Below the pieces are notes generated by a model. The model was not told the origin of the DNA and ran no database searches. It saw nothing but the letters and a program-made list of their open reading frames with translations. Of a stretch of 10,072 bases of DNA, positions 1 through 6,157 are shown piece after piece; within the stretch, counting starts at the first letter, position 1; every line of letters begins with the position of its first letter. Made by a program: the position numbers and the translations under genes. Source of the DNA: Promethearchaeota archaeon (GTDB lineage: Archaea > Asgardarchaeota > Lokiarchaeia > Sigynarchaeales > MK-D1). The stretch is taken from the NCBI GenBank assembly GCA_016839385.1, contig JAEOUK010000392.1:1-10072 (forward strand), in the 5' to 3' direction.

Positions 1-1
1 A

Positions 2-136
2 ATTAAAATAATTCATGATCATTTTCCATCCATAAAAAAAAGCGAGATTGTATATTTCGGAGATAGTCCAATATATGACAAAAATTTAGCACAGAATTAT
101 GGAATAGACTTTTATTTAATCAGTCATCCTAAGTAA
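2..136 (+). CDS. HAD-superfamily hydrolase, C-terminal fragment
   Basis: An open frame enters from the left edge and ends with TAA at 134-136, giving 44 residues. The segment V-Y-F-G-D-S-P-I-Y-D-K-N-L-A followed by Y-G-I-D-F-Y-L-I matches HAD motif IV and what follows it: the Mg-binding acidic pair in GDSxxxD, then an A-x-x-x-G-(I/V) turn and a final beta strand. HAD enzymes are mostly phosphatases or phosphoglucomutase-like phosphotransferases working through an aspartyl-phosphate. The nucleophile motif and cap domain lie outside the window, so the substrate cannot be named. The reading is from one short motif, hence moderate confidence. About 53 bp separate its stop from the ATG at 190. Confidence 0.6.
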   Translation: MKIIHDHFPSIKKSEIVYFGDSPIYDKNLAQNYGIDFYLISHPK

Positions 137-161
137 AATACGGTAATTTTATTCACAGAAC

Positions 162-169
162 AAATAAAT
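162..169 (+). promoter_or_regulatory. TATA-like box upstream of the Hsp20 gene
   Basis: AAATAAAT is centred about 24 nt upstream of the ATG at 190. This is the spacing expected for an archaeal leaderless transcript starting at or next to that ATG. It favours translation beginning at 190 rather than at the TTG at 330. It is an AT-rich match in an AT-rich spacer, so it is weak on its own. Confidence 0.3.
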
Positions 170-189
170 TATTCTAATAATTACATTAC

Positions 190-329
190 ATGGAAGAATT
201 ATCACACATAACAATGATCGGAAGAAGCGAAAAAAAAGAAGTAAGACTCGAAAATCTCAAGATCAAGATGATTTTGAGGAATCTGCCGATGATGAAGAAA
301 ATGAAGATTCCGATTATTTTCAAAAATTA
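190..329 (+). other. Coding-like N-terminal extension of Hsp20 with probable 2-nt frameshift
   Basis: The Hsp20 frame is open back to 168, but no ATG, GTG or TTG occurs in it before 330. Read in that frame, 210-329 gives a basic stretch (N-N-D-R-K-K-R-K-K-R-S-K) and then a strongly acidic one (D-D-F-E-E-S-A-D-D-E-E-N-E-D-S-D) that runs smoothly into the Hsp20 helix, so it looks translated. An ATG at 190 lies in another frame and gives M-E-E-L-S-H before drifting. Removing one CA from the CACACA-like run at 203-208 would join this ATG to the Hsp20 frame, giving a protein of about 228 residues. Either the assembly carries a 2-nt indel, the allele is broken, or a non-standard start codon is used. 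Confidence 0.5.
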
Positions 330-878
330 TTGGAAAATCTTGGCAAGCAATTAGGAATAGACATACCAAAAATGATGCAAGAATTCATGCGCCAATTGAG
401 TCAATTAAATCCTGATTTAAAGGATATGTCTCCAGAAGACTTGCAGAAAATGTTTAATGAGAATTTGGCTAGATCTGGGATTCAACCTTTTGTATTTAAA
501 GGAAAAATGACAATAGGGAAGGATGGCATTCCAAGATTTGAACCATTTGGAAGTAAACAAGAAACTGATCCTAGTGAAGTTGACGTCAAGGACGAAAGAG
601 AACCATTAGTAGATATAATGGATGAAGAGGATGAAGTTATTGTAGTAGCTGAAATTCCCGGATGCGTAAAAGAAAATATTGAATTAAAAGCAACTGATAG
701 ATCTTTGACGATAATAGCTTGTGATGAGGATGATGTTAGAAAATTTAATACAACTGTAGATCTTCCCTCCAGTATTAATCCTGACCATGCTCGTGCACGA
801 TATAGAAATGGTATATTGGAAGTAAAATTAGAAAAAATCAAAGAAAGACGCAAAGGAAAGAAAATCTCAGTAAATTAG
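330..878 (+). CDS. Hsp20 / alpha-crystallin small heat-shock protein (archaeal type)
   Basis: A small heat-shock protein, an ATP-independent cytosolic holdase that forms oligomers and binds unfolding proteins. Residues count from the TTG at 330. Residues 1-50 are amphipathic helices rich in Met and Gln. Residues 59-74 are the segment M-T-I-G-K-D-G-I-P-R-F-E-P-F-G, typical of archaeal members related to GvpH-like Hsp20. Residues 90-182 are the alpha-crystallin domain, with AEIPG at 107-111 and the family signature Y-R-N-G-I-L-E-V-K-L at 158-167. A basic tail ends in K-K-I-S-V-N. The TTG start is only the first legal codon in frame. Coding-like sequence continues upstream to about 190, so the true N-terminus is probably about 46 residues longer (separate entry). 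The gene stands alone, with 166 bp to the next gene. Confidence 0.9.
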   Translation: MENLGKQLGIDIPKMMQEFMRQLSQLNPDLKDMSPEDLQKMFNENLARSGIQPFVFKGKMTIGKDGIPRFEPFGSKQETDPSEVDVKDEREPLVDIMDEEDEVIVVAEIPGCVKENIELKATDRSLTIIACDEDDVRKFNTTVDLPSSINPDHARARYRNGILEVKLEKIKERRKGKKISVN

Positions 879-1044
879 GATAAAACGAAGGAAAATCACG
901 GCAATTTAGATCCATATTATCTCCATATCTTTATCATACTACCTATTTTTATGTTGGAAAGATCATTGTTGTAGATAATCTTAAAGGTCACAATTATCTT
1001 CTTTTGTATAGACTGTAAAGACCGAAAATAAAGACTGATTTATC

Positions 1045-2862
1045 ATGTCGTATGAAAACATTTCAGAGGAAGAGAAAGAACTCTACCTTGAGGTATTAAG
1101 GGAAGGTGCCACACCCTTTGATAGGTTTGTAAGCCGTGGGGATATTGAGGATGTCATTGACATTCCTAGAAGTCGTCAAACTATTGATCGAAACGTTTTC
1201 CGAGCAGTTCAGCAAACTCAACTGGACCAATCAACGCGTTTGATTCCCATTCTTGGTGCTGCCGGAACGGGGAAAACTCATGCTTACTGGGCTTACAAAG
1301 ATAGGGAGCGAAAAATGCTCCAAGCTGATGATTCAGCGGAAGAACTCGTTTATGAAGGTCCGAGTGGCTGGACAATTGTTTATGTGCCAAGTCCTCCTGC
1401 ATCAATTCGAATCTTATTACACGTATACTCGTGCATCATTGATGAAATGGGCGCAGATATTCTTAAAATTGTGTCTGGCAAACTTGTAACCAAATGGGGA
1501 GGGAAAAAAAAGAAACATTTGGGATTGTTTGGATCTGCCGATATTGAAGAAGTAATCCAAGCAGGTATTCGCAATTATCCGGGTGTTTTTGCAGATTGTG
1601 TGAAAGCACTCGTTATCTATGAGATGGACAAAGATCGAAAAGTGCTTGCAGAGCGATGGTTATTAGGTGAGGATTTAGATGAAGAGGAATTGGATACTCT
1701 CGGGATCAATTCGGTAATTGAAGAAGATGATATTTGTCTAGCAATGATCAAGTTACTAACCGAACATACAGATAAAACAATTGTCTTATATTTTGATGAG
1801 TTGGAATCCCCTTATCGTATGCATGGACCAGACGCTGAACGAAAATTCTTAGAAATTATCAAGAGATTATACAATGAAGTAAAAAATTTAGTCATTATAA
1901 TTGCTGTTCTAAAGGAAATCTGGCCTCGAATTCTAGAAATTGCTGATATGCCTTTGCGATCTCGCATGGAACCTGAACATGAGTTGCAGAATTGGACAAT
2001 GGATGATTTAAAACTCTATTTTGCAAAGTCAATGTTGCATTTTTGGAATCAAAATAATCTTAATCCTCCAACTTATCCACTGTTCCCACTAAATGACCAA
2101 TTATTGAATTCAATATATCACAAAACAGATGGTAATCAACGTTCAATCATTAAACTGATACGTATTTTCGTAGATAAAATCATTTCTGGGGAAATGACAC
2201 TTGAGGAATTAATGAAAGATGAATCCATAGTTCCAGTTGCGAAACCTGAATTGGTTAAGAGTGAAATTGATGAGGAGATCAAAAAATTAGCTGCAGAAGC
2301 CAAAAGAGCGGCTGGGAGTAAAGAATCCCTTGCTGCAACAATTGAAAAGATGATGCAAGAGGAAGATTTCATTATTGAAGTCAATCAACCCTCAGTTGCA
2401 GGAGCAGCTCTGAAATGCATAAAAATTCTGGGTGATCAAAATAACTATGAATATAAGGTAGATTTAGAATTTAAGTTCCCATTGGGACGTCGAAAAGTAA
2501 CTCTTGCGGGTTTAGTAACCTATAATAATAGGAGAGTCGGACTCGAAGTCCCTGCAGTGAAAGATTTCGATCGATCAGGTGGTGTAGCGGCATTTTACGC
2601 AGCACAGAGAATCCAGAACGCTATCGATCAGAATCAAATTGATGAAGCCATTTTAATTGTTCCAGATAATACGAAAGGTCAAAAATATCAATCAATTCTC
2701 ACACAATATCAACAAATCCATGTTGTGGAATTAAATAATGAATCTGGTGAGACCTTATTACGAGGAGCGGGGAGTAATAATCCTTCAGAGGAAGGATATG
2801 ATATTGCTAAAATAATTTTCACAGAACTTCCGGAATATACTCCCAAAGAAGATTCTGAATAA
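1045..2862 (+). CDS. P-loop/AAA-type ATPase with C-terminal endonuclease-fold-like domain
   Basis: An unnamed 605-residue ATPase. Seen: Walker A GAAGTGKT at 71-78, Walker B I-V-L-Y-F-D-E at 246-252, a following strand N-L-V-I-I-I-A-V at 281-288 in the sensor-1 position, and S-R-M at 306-308, resembling the SR-[FIL] motif after the sensor strand in Orc1/Cdc6-type and STAND-like ATPases. The insert between the Walker motifs is long (about 170 residues). Residues 345-395 are helical, like a lid, then a charged Ala/Lys/Glu linker (405-438). Residues 440-570 alternate strands and helices: D-L-E-F-K-F, L-A-G-L-V-T-Y, R-R-V-G-L-E-V-P, an A-A-F-Y-A-A-Q-R-I helix, and E-A-I-L-I-V-P. That order resembles PD-(D/E)XK folds, although the expected E-x-K reads E-V-P, so catalysis is doubtful. 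The ATG start is clear. It could be a conflict/defence or chromosome-handling ATPase; the substrate is unknown. Confidence 0.75.
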   Translation: MSYENISEEEKELYLEVLREGATPFDRFVSRGDIEDVIDIPRSRQTIDRNVFRAVQQTQLDQSTRLIPILGAAGTGKTHAYWAYKDRERKMLQADDSAEELVYEGPSGWTIVYVPSPPASIRILLHVYSCIIDEMGADILKIVSGKLVTKWGGKKKKHLGLFGSADIEEVIQAGIRNYPGVFADCVKALVIYEMDKDRKVLAERWLLGEDLDEEELDTLGINSVIEEDDICLAMIKLLTEHTDKTIVLYFDELESPYRMHGPDAERKFLEIIKRLYNEVKNLVIIIAVLKEIWPRILEIADMPLRSRMEPEHELQNWTMDDLKLYFAKSMLHFWNQNNLNPPTYPLFPLNDQLLNSIYHKTDGNQRSIIKLIRIFVDKIISGEMTLEELMKDESIVPVAKPELVKSEIDEEIKKLAAEAKRAAGSKESLAATIEKMMQEEDFIIEVNQPSVAGAALKCIKILGDQNNYEYKVDLEFKFPLGRRKVTLAGLVTYNNRRVGLEVPAVKDFDRSGGVAAFYAAQRIQNAIDQNQIDEAILIVPDNTKGQKYQSILTQYQQIHVVELNNESGETLLRGAGSNNPSEEGYDIAKIIFTELPEYTPKEDSE

Positions 2863-2863
2863 T

Positions 2864-2888
2864 CCTTTTTACTTTTTCTTCTCTTTTG
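2864..2888 (+). terminator. T-rich terminator after the ATPase gene
   Basis: Directly after the TAA at 2860-2862 come T runs broken by A and C (CCTTTTTACTTTTTCTT...). Oligo-T tracts without a hairpin are the usual archaeal terminator. The tract falls inside the 3' end of the convergent gene, where it encodes the Lys-rich tail, so its T content has a second explanation. Confidence 0.4.
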
Positions 2889-3411
2889 TAAAAATTCTGC
2901 GTACAAGTTTTGCTAGTCCAGTTTCTTCATCGTATGTAATTAAATTAGCTTTTCTAAGATCGAAGATCGCATGCAGAACCATAGCCCCCGTGATTCCTGT
3001 TGCTCCTTTTATGTCTTCTTTACTCATTTCTTCTTTATCCCCATGCAGCAAATCCAAAATTCTGTAGTGAGGAGTTGCATCATAGATTTCGCTGATTAAT
3101 ACACCATAGATTTTTAGAAGGTTCTTAATCTCTTCGAAATCAAATTCTTTTCTCACAGCTGCAGTTGCAATTTCTTGGAATGATTTTAGTTCTTCTTTAA
3201 GAATCTCATATTCTTTAAGGAGTTCTTTTTGATTTGATGTTAATTCTCCAATTTTCTCTTCTTTTTCTCTTGATTCAATCTTTAGAATTCTTGCTTCAGT
3301 TTGTAACTCATTTTTTTCTTGTTCTAAAGAACGCTTTGCAGTTTGAATATCTTCTTTTTCGATTTCTAGCTGATTTATTTGGTCTGCCAGTAAAGAACTC
3401 TCTTCTTCCAA
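2869..3411 (-). CDS. Coiled-coil protein with C-terminal winged-helix domain
   Basis: No named family recognised. Counted from the TTG at 3411, residues 1-85 are a long Glu/Lys/Leu coiled coil with heptad-like spacing (for example N-Q-L-E-I-E-K-E-D-I and L-K-E-Y-E-I-L-K-E-E-L). Residues 90-110 are a linker helix. Residues 112-174 look like a winged helix: a first helix Y-R-I-L-D-L-L, then S-K-E-D-I-K-G-A-T-G-I, a recognition-type helix V-L-H-A-I-F-D-L-R-K-A, and the hairpin L-I-T-Y-D-E-E-T-G-L-A-K-L-V. The protein ends in a Lys-rich tail. Such a build suits a dimeric DNA- or protein-binding factor. ESCRT-II-like winged-helix proteins are another thought, without specific support. The TTG start cuts through the coiled coil, so the true start is probably upstream (separate entry). 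It converges on the ATPase gene with a 6-bp gap. Confidence 0.75.
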   Translation of the reverse strand: MEEESSLLADQINQLEIEKEDIQTAKRSLEQEKNELQTEARILKIESREKEEKIGELTSNQKELLKEYEILKEELKSFQEIATAAVRKEFDFEEIKNLLKIYGVLISEIYDATPHYRILDLLHGDKEEMSKEDIKGATGITGAMVLHAIFDLRKANLITYDEETGLAKLVRRIFTKEKKK

Positions 3412-3600
3412 CTCCTTTTTCTTGTATTCTAAATTTACAAGATTGTTCTTGGTTTCTGTTAAAATTTTTGATATTTCTCCAAAAACTTCTGTTAATTTTT
3501 CTTCAGTATTGGATAAGGATGTAAGAGCTCGTTCAATTTTCTCAATATCTTCGTTAATTTTGGTAATCTCCCATTCATTTTTGGAAATAAAACTCCTATT
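3412..3600 (-). other. Coding-like N-terminal extension of the coiled-coil gene, start codon missing
   Basis: The frame of the coiled-coil gene stays open up to an in-frame stop at 3625-3627. It reads as more coiled coil (I-N-E-D-I-E-K-I-E-R-A-L-T-S-L then N-T-E-E-K-L-T-E-V-F), yet contains no ATG, GTG or TTG. An ATG whose first base is 3574 is one nucleotide out of frame. Losing one C of the CCC at 3570-3572 would give M-E-I-T-K-I-N-E-D and a protein of about 234 residues. The alternative is an ATT start at 3588 behind an AGGAG at 3593-3597. I favour a homopolymer indel, in the assembly or in the organism. Confidence 0.5.
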
Positions 3601-3611
3601 AGTAATTACTA
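3600..3611. promoter_or_regulatory. Perfect 12-bp palindrome, possible operator of the coiled-coil gene
   Basis: TAGTAATTACTA is a perfect palindrome. On the minus strand it lies just downstream of a TATA-like GATTAAAAG (3612-3620) and just upstream of the probable start of the coiled-coil gene, where a repressor would block initiation. AT-rich 12-mers occur by chance, so this is tentative. Confidence 0.3.
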
Positions 3612-3720
3612 CTTTTAATCGATGTTAAATTTGTTCCGATTTTACATTTTTTCTACAAATATGTAAGGGGAAAACCTTTTTAATCGGATTTACAATCTCT
3701 ATTACTTAGAATTTCTGCGA

Positions 3721-3786
3721 GATTTTTGTCGCAACCGACAATTTTAATGCTCCAATCTATTACGGTGAAATATAACGACAAAAATC
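3721..3786. promoter_or_regulatory. CGACAA-type operator repeats in the promoter of the wHTH/ATP-cone gene
   Basis: Three copies of one half site occur in 66 bp. TTGTCG-CAAC-CGACAA at 3726-3741 is an inverted repeat with perfect 6-bp arms. A third half site, CGACAAAAATC at 3776-3786, is the perfect reverse complement of GATTTTTGTCG at 3721-3731 (11 bp). The third copy starts right after the TATA-like box, where a bound protein would interfere with the transcription factors. The downstream gene begins with a winged-helix DNA-binding domain, so autoregulation is the simplest reading. It could also serve the divergent gene. Confidence 0.5.
3768..3775 (+). promoter_or_regulatory. TATA box for the wHTH/ATP-cone gene
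   Basis: AAATATAA is centred about 40 nt before the ATG at 3812. Transcription would start near 3797, leaving a leader of about 15 nt with no clear ribosome binding site. It lies between the inverted repeat and the third CGACAA half site. Confidence 0.4.
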
Positions 3787-3811
3787 AAAGAAAATTTTGT
3801 AGGTTACAAAT

Positions 3812-6157
3812 ATGAAACCAAATTTAACTGGAAGTCTAAATGCGTTTTCTAATGATACACGCATGGAAATTATTCGATTATTAGCGGAACATGCAAATTC
3901 ATTAAGCTTTACTAAATTGTTGGAAGAGATAGGATATGAGAATAAAAATTCATCAAACCTGGCAAACCATTTAAAAAAGTTGGTTGAATTAGGTATTGTG
4001 GAAAAAGATACCAGTTTTTATACCTTAACAAAATTAGGTAGACAATTATATGATCAAATTGATACAATAGAAAAAATAATTGAAGAACATAATCGAGACA
4101 TAATGGTTCGAACGAGTGATTTTTGTTTTGAACCCTTTGATGAAACAAAAATTGCTGAAAACCTGATAAGAGAGGCTAATTTTAAAAAAGAAGAAGCGTA
4201 TGAATTAGCTCGTATTGCAAAACGAAAAATCTTGAATGCGAACATAGGTTATCTTACTGCTCCTTTAATACGAGAGTATATGAACTTCATTTTATTAGAA
4301 TCAGGTAAAGAAGAAGCTCGTCATAAACTCACACGATTAGGATTACCACCGTATGATGTTAAACAGTTATTAGATAATGGTAATTTTCAAAATAGTACAA
4401 TGCTATACAACGAACTGGGAAAGAACATAATGGAGCAGTTTTTACTATTAACTCTTCTTCCTCAACGTTTCGCTGATTTTTACCTATCAGGAAAAATATT
4501 TTTTCTACATCCAGAAAGTTGGGGATTAAATCCATTAGAAGTAGTCATTTCGGGTAAAAGATTTTCAAAAATTTTATTCACATTATGTAAGGAGTATGAA
4601 TCCCATTCGAATTATTCTGAAAATACTCTAAATCAATACTTACCACTAGTTATAAAAAACGTAGTCGATAATTTGAAGAATTTTTTCAGTGGTGGTGTAG
4701 TAATCACTGAGTTTGAACGAGTAATTAAAGATCTTAGCGGATATTTTAATCAATCGAAAAAAAATGTCTTAGAATTGTTGCTAGAGATGATTCCATCTGT
4801 GAGTGTTCAATATTCTCATGATAAACGCAATATTCATAGTAGAACTTGGGAAATTTGGTTCGAAGTTGATTTACATAATATAGTTAGTATGAATGAGGAG
4901 ATTGAATTGATACTAACAAAGTATTATGAAGATATTGAGGAATTAAAACAAGAAAAGAACCCCATCAAACTTATTTCAAAACCTAATTTACTTATAAATT
5001 TATCATCTGAATTCAAATCCTTATATATCGAAACTGATGTATACCGTAATCTTCCAGAAATCCAAAAACGGTTATTACAGATTGCTCGAGTTCACAATTG
5101 TTCGTTTATCAATACACCTTTAACTAAACAAGGAGGTTATCAAAAATATGTTCTAACTCCCCATCTTAATCCTGTCCAGATGACATCTATTGATGACTCA
5201 GTTCTAATTTTAGATAAAATCTATGTAAATCTCCCGAAAATAATCCAGATTTCAGAAAATTTACTCAATTCCAAAAAATCTATTGAATATTGCGTGTCAA
5301 ATGGGGATATCGAGGGCGAAAATGATAAAAATAATTTCAAAGCCCATAATAAAGACCAGAAGAAATTCCTTGATACCCTTAATGAATGGATTTGCTATGC
5401 GATAAATATATTCGAAGAGAAAATGGAGATTCTTTCAAGGAACGTTAGCAAATTAACAAATTGGTCAAATCTTTCAAAATTGTTATTTGAAGATGATCTT
5501 TTTGAAAAACCCACTGATTTAGTGGACTACAAAGGCACTACTCCAATTGTATGTAGCGTGTGTCTTAATGGATTGAAAGAAACTGTTCAATATTTCACTC
5601 GATTTCCTCCAGAGAAAACTAAAGATTCATTCCAATTTCTCATTGATGTAATTACTTCTGTAGCAAATACCCTAAAAAATAATACAAAACAGGAAAAGGT
5701 ATCCTATGTTTTAAGTCAAACTCATTTGGATAATTATCTGAAGGTGAGATACAATCAAGATTCCGTCTTGTTGAAATATATTGAAGAAACCCTCACATCA
5801 AAGGATGAAGAGGAACATTATGAGAATCTCAACCTTCCCGTATATCATTATTCCATATTTTCTGAGCATAACATTAAAGGTATAAAAAAATTAGCGCATA
5901 ATTTCAAATCCTATCAAAAAAACATGAATCTTGCGTTTTTGAACGTATTTATAAGAAAAAAACTCACTAAAATGCAATTTTATGATGCTTTTAAAATAAT
6001 TCTAAAAAATCAGATCCATTCATTTGGCTTTTCTCGCATTATAAGTGCACCTAATGAGATGTTTACCCGATATGCAGGTCCTTACAAACCTCTTTCCTAT
6101 TACGACAAGGAAATTCAAAATTTAATTAAAGAGATTTCTCTAAATAATACGTCTTAA
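3812..6157 (+). CDS. ArsR-like winged helix + ATP-cone + NrdD-like protein, probable inactive reductase acting as regulator
   Basis: Residues 8-85 are an ArsR-like winged helix (A-F-S-N-D-T-R-M-E-I-I-R-L-L, then S-S-N-L-A-N-H-L-K-K-L, then G-I-V-E-K). Residues 97-180 match an ATP-cone (F-E-P-F-D-E-T-K-I, L-T-A-P-L-I-R-E-Y-M, L-L-E-S-G-K-E-E-A-R), the allosteric nucleotide-binding domain of ribonucleotide reductases and NrdR. The remainder follows class III reductase NrdD: F-A-D-F-Y-L-S-G-K-I at 220-229, S-G-G near 293-295, Y-V-N-L-P-K-I at 471-477, C-L-N-G-L-K-E-T-V at 584-592, S-Q-T-H-L-D-N-Y-L-K-V-R-Y-N-Q-D at 635-650, and R-Y-A-G-P-Y-K-P at 753-760, which aligns with the glycyl-radical loop. 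The Cys expected before the NLP motif is absent, as is the Cys4 zinc site before the Gly. I infer a nucleotide-sensing regulator rather than a working reductase. No activase gene (NrdG) lies nearby. The NrdD relation is by eye. Confidence 0.75.
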   Translation: MKPNLTGSLNAFSNDTRMEIIRLLAEHANSLSFTKLLEEIGYENKNSSNLANHLKKLVELGIVEKDTSFYTLTKLGRQLYDQIDTIEKIIEEHNRDIMVRTSDFCFEPFDETKIAENLIREANFKKEEAYELARIAKRKILNANIGYLTAPLIREYMNFILLESGKEEARHKLTRLGLPPYDVKQLLDNGNFQNSTMLYNELGKNIMEQFLLLTLLPQRFADFYLSGKIFFLHPESWGLNPLEVVISGKRFSKILFTLCKEYESHSNYSENTLNQYLPLVIKNVVDNLKNFFSGGVVITEFERVIKDLSGYFNQSKKNVLELLLEMIPSVSVQYSHDKRNIHSRTWEIWFEVDLHNIVSMNEEIELILTKYYEDIEELKQEKNPIKLISKPNLLINLSSEFKSLYIETDVYRNLPEIQKRLLQIARVHNCSFINTPLTKQGGYQKYVLTPHLNPVQMTSIDDSVLILDKIYVNLPKIIQISENLLNSKKSIEYCVSNGDIEGENDKNNFKAHNKDQKKFLDTLNEWICYAINIFEEKMEILSRNVSKLTNWSNLSKLLFEDDLFEKPTDLVDYKGTTPIVCSVCLNGLKETVQYFTRFPPEKTKDSFQFLIDVITSVANTLKNNTKQEKVSYVLSQTHLDNYLKVRYNQDSVLLKYIEETLTSKDEEEHYENLNLPVYHYSIFSEHNIKGIKKLAHNFKSYQKNMNLAFLNVFIRKKLTKMQFYDAFKIILKNQIHSFGFSRIISAPNEMFTRYAGPYKPLSYYDKEIQNLIKEISLNNTS

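Noticed and set aside
190..354. A 54-codon frame starting at the ATG at 190 that could be a separate small gene
   Set aside because: After about six residues its composition turns to a Met/Lys/Ile-rich string typical of an off-frame reading, while the overlapping Hsp20 frame looks coding. Better explained as the Hsp20 start followed by a frameshift.
482..853. Open frame antisense to the Hsp20 gene
   Set aside because: Ser-rich reverse reading of a clear Hsp20 domain; no motif and no promoter.
3234..3524. Leu/Phe-rich plus-strand frame resembling a small membrane protein
   Set aside because: It is the antisense of the Glu/Lys coiled coil, whose GAA and AAG codons read as TTC and CTT. The hydrophobicity is an artefact.
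3812..6157. Calling this a functional anaerobic ribonucleotide reductase (nrdD)
   Set aside because: The expected catalytic Cys and the C-terminal Cys4 zinc site are not seen, a DNA-binding domain is fused on, and no nrdG lies in the window.
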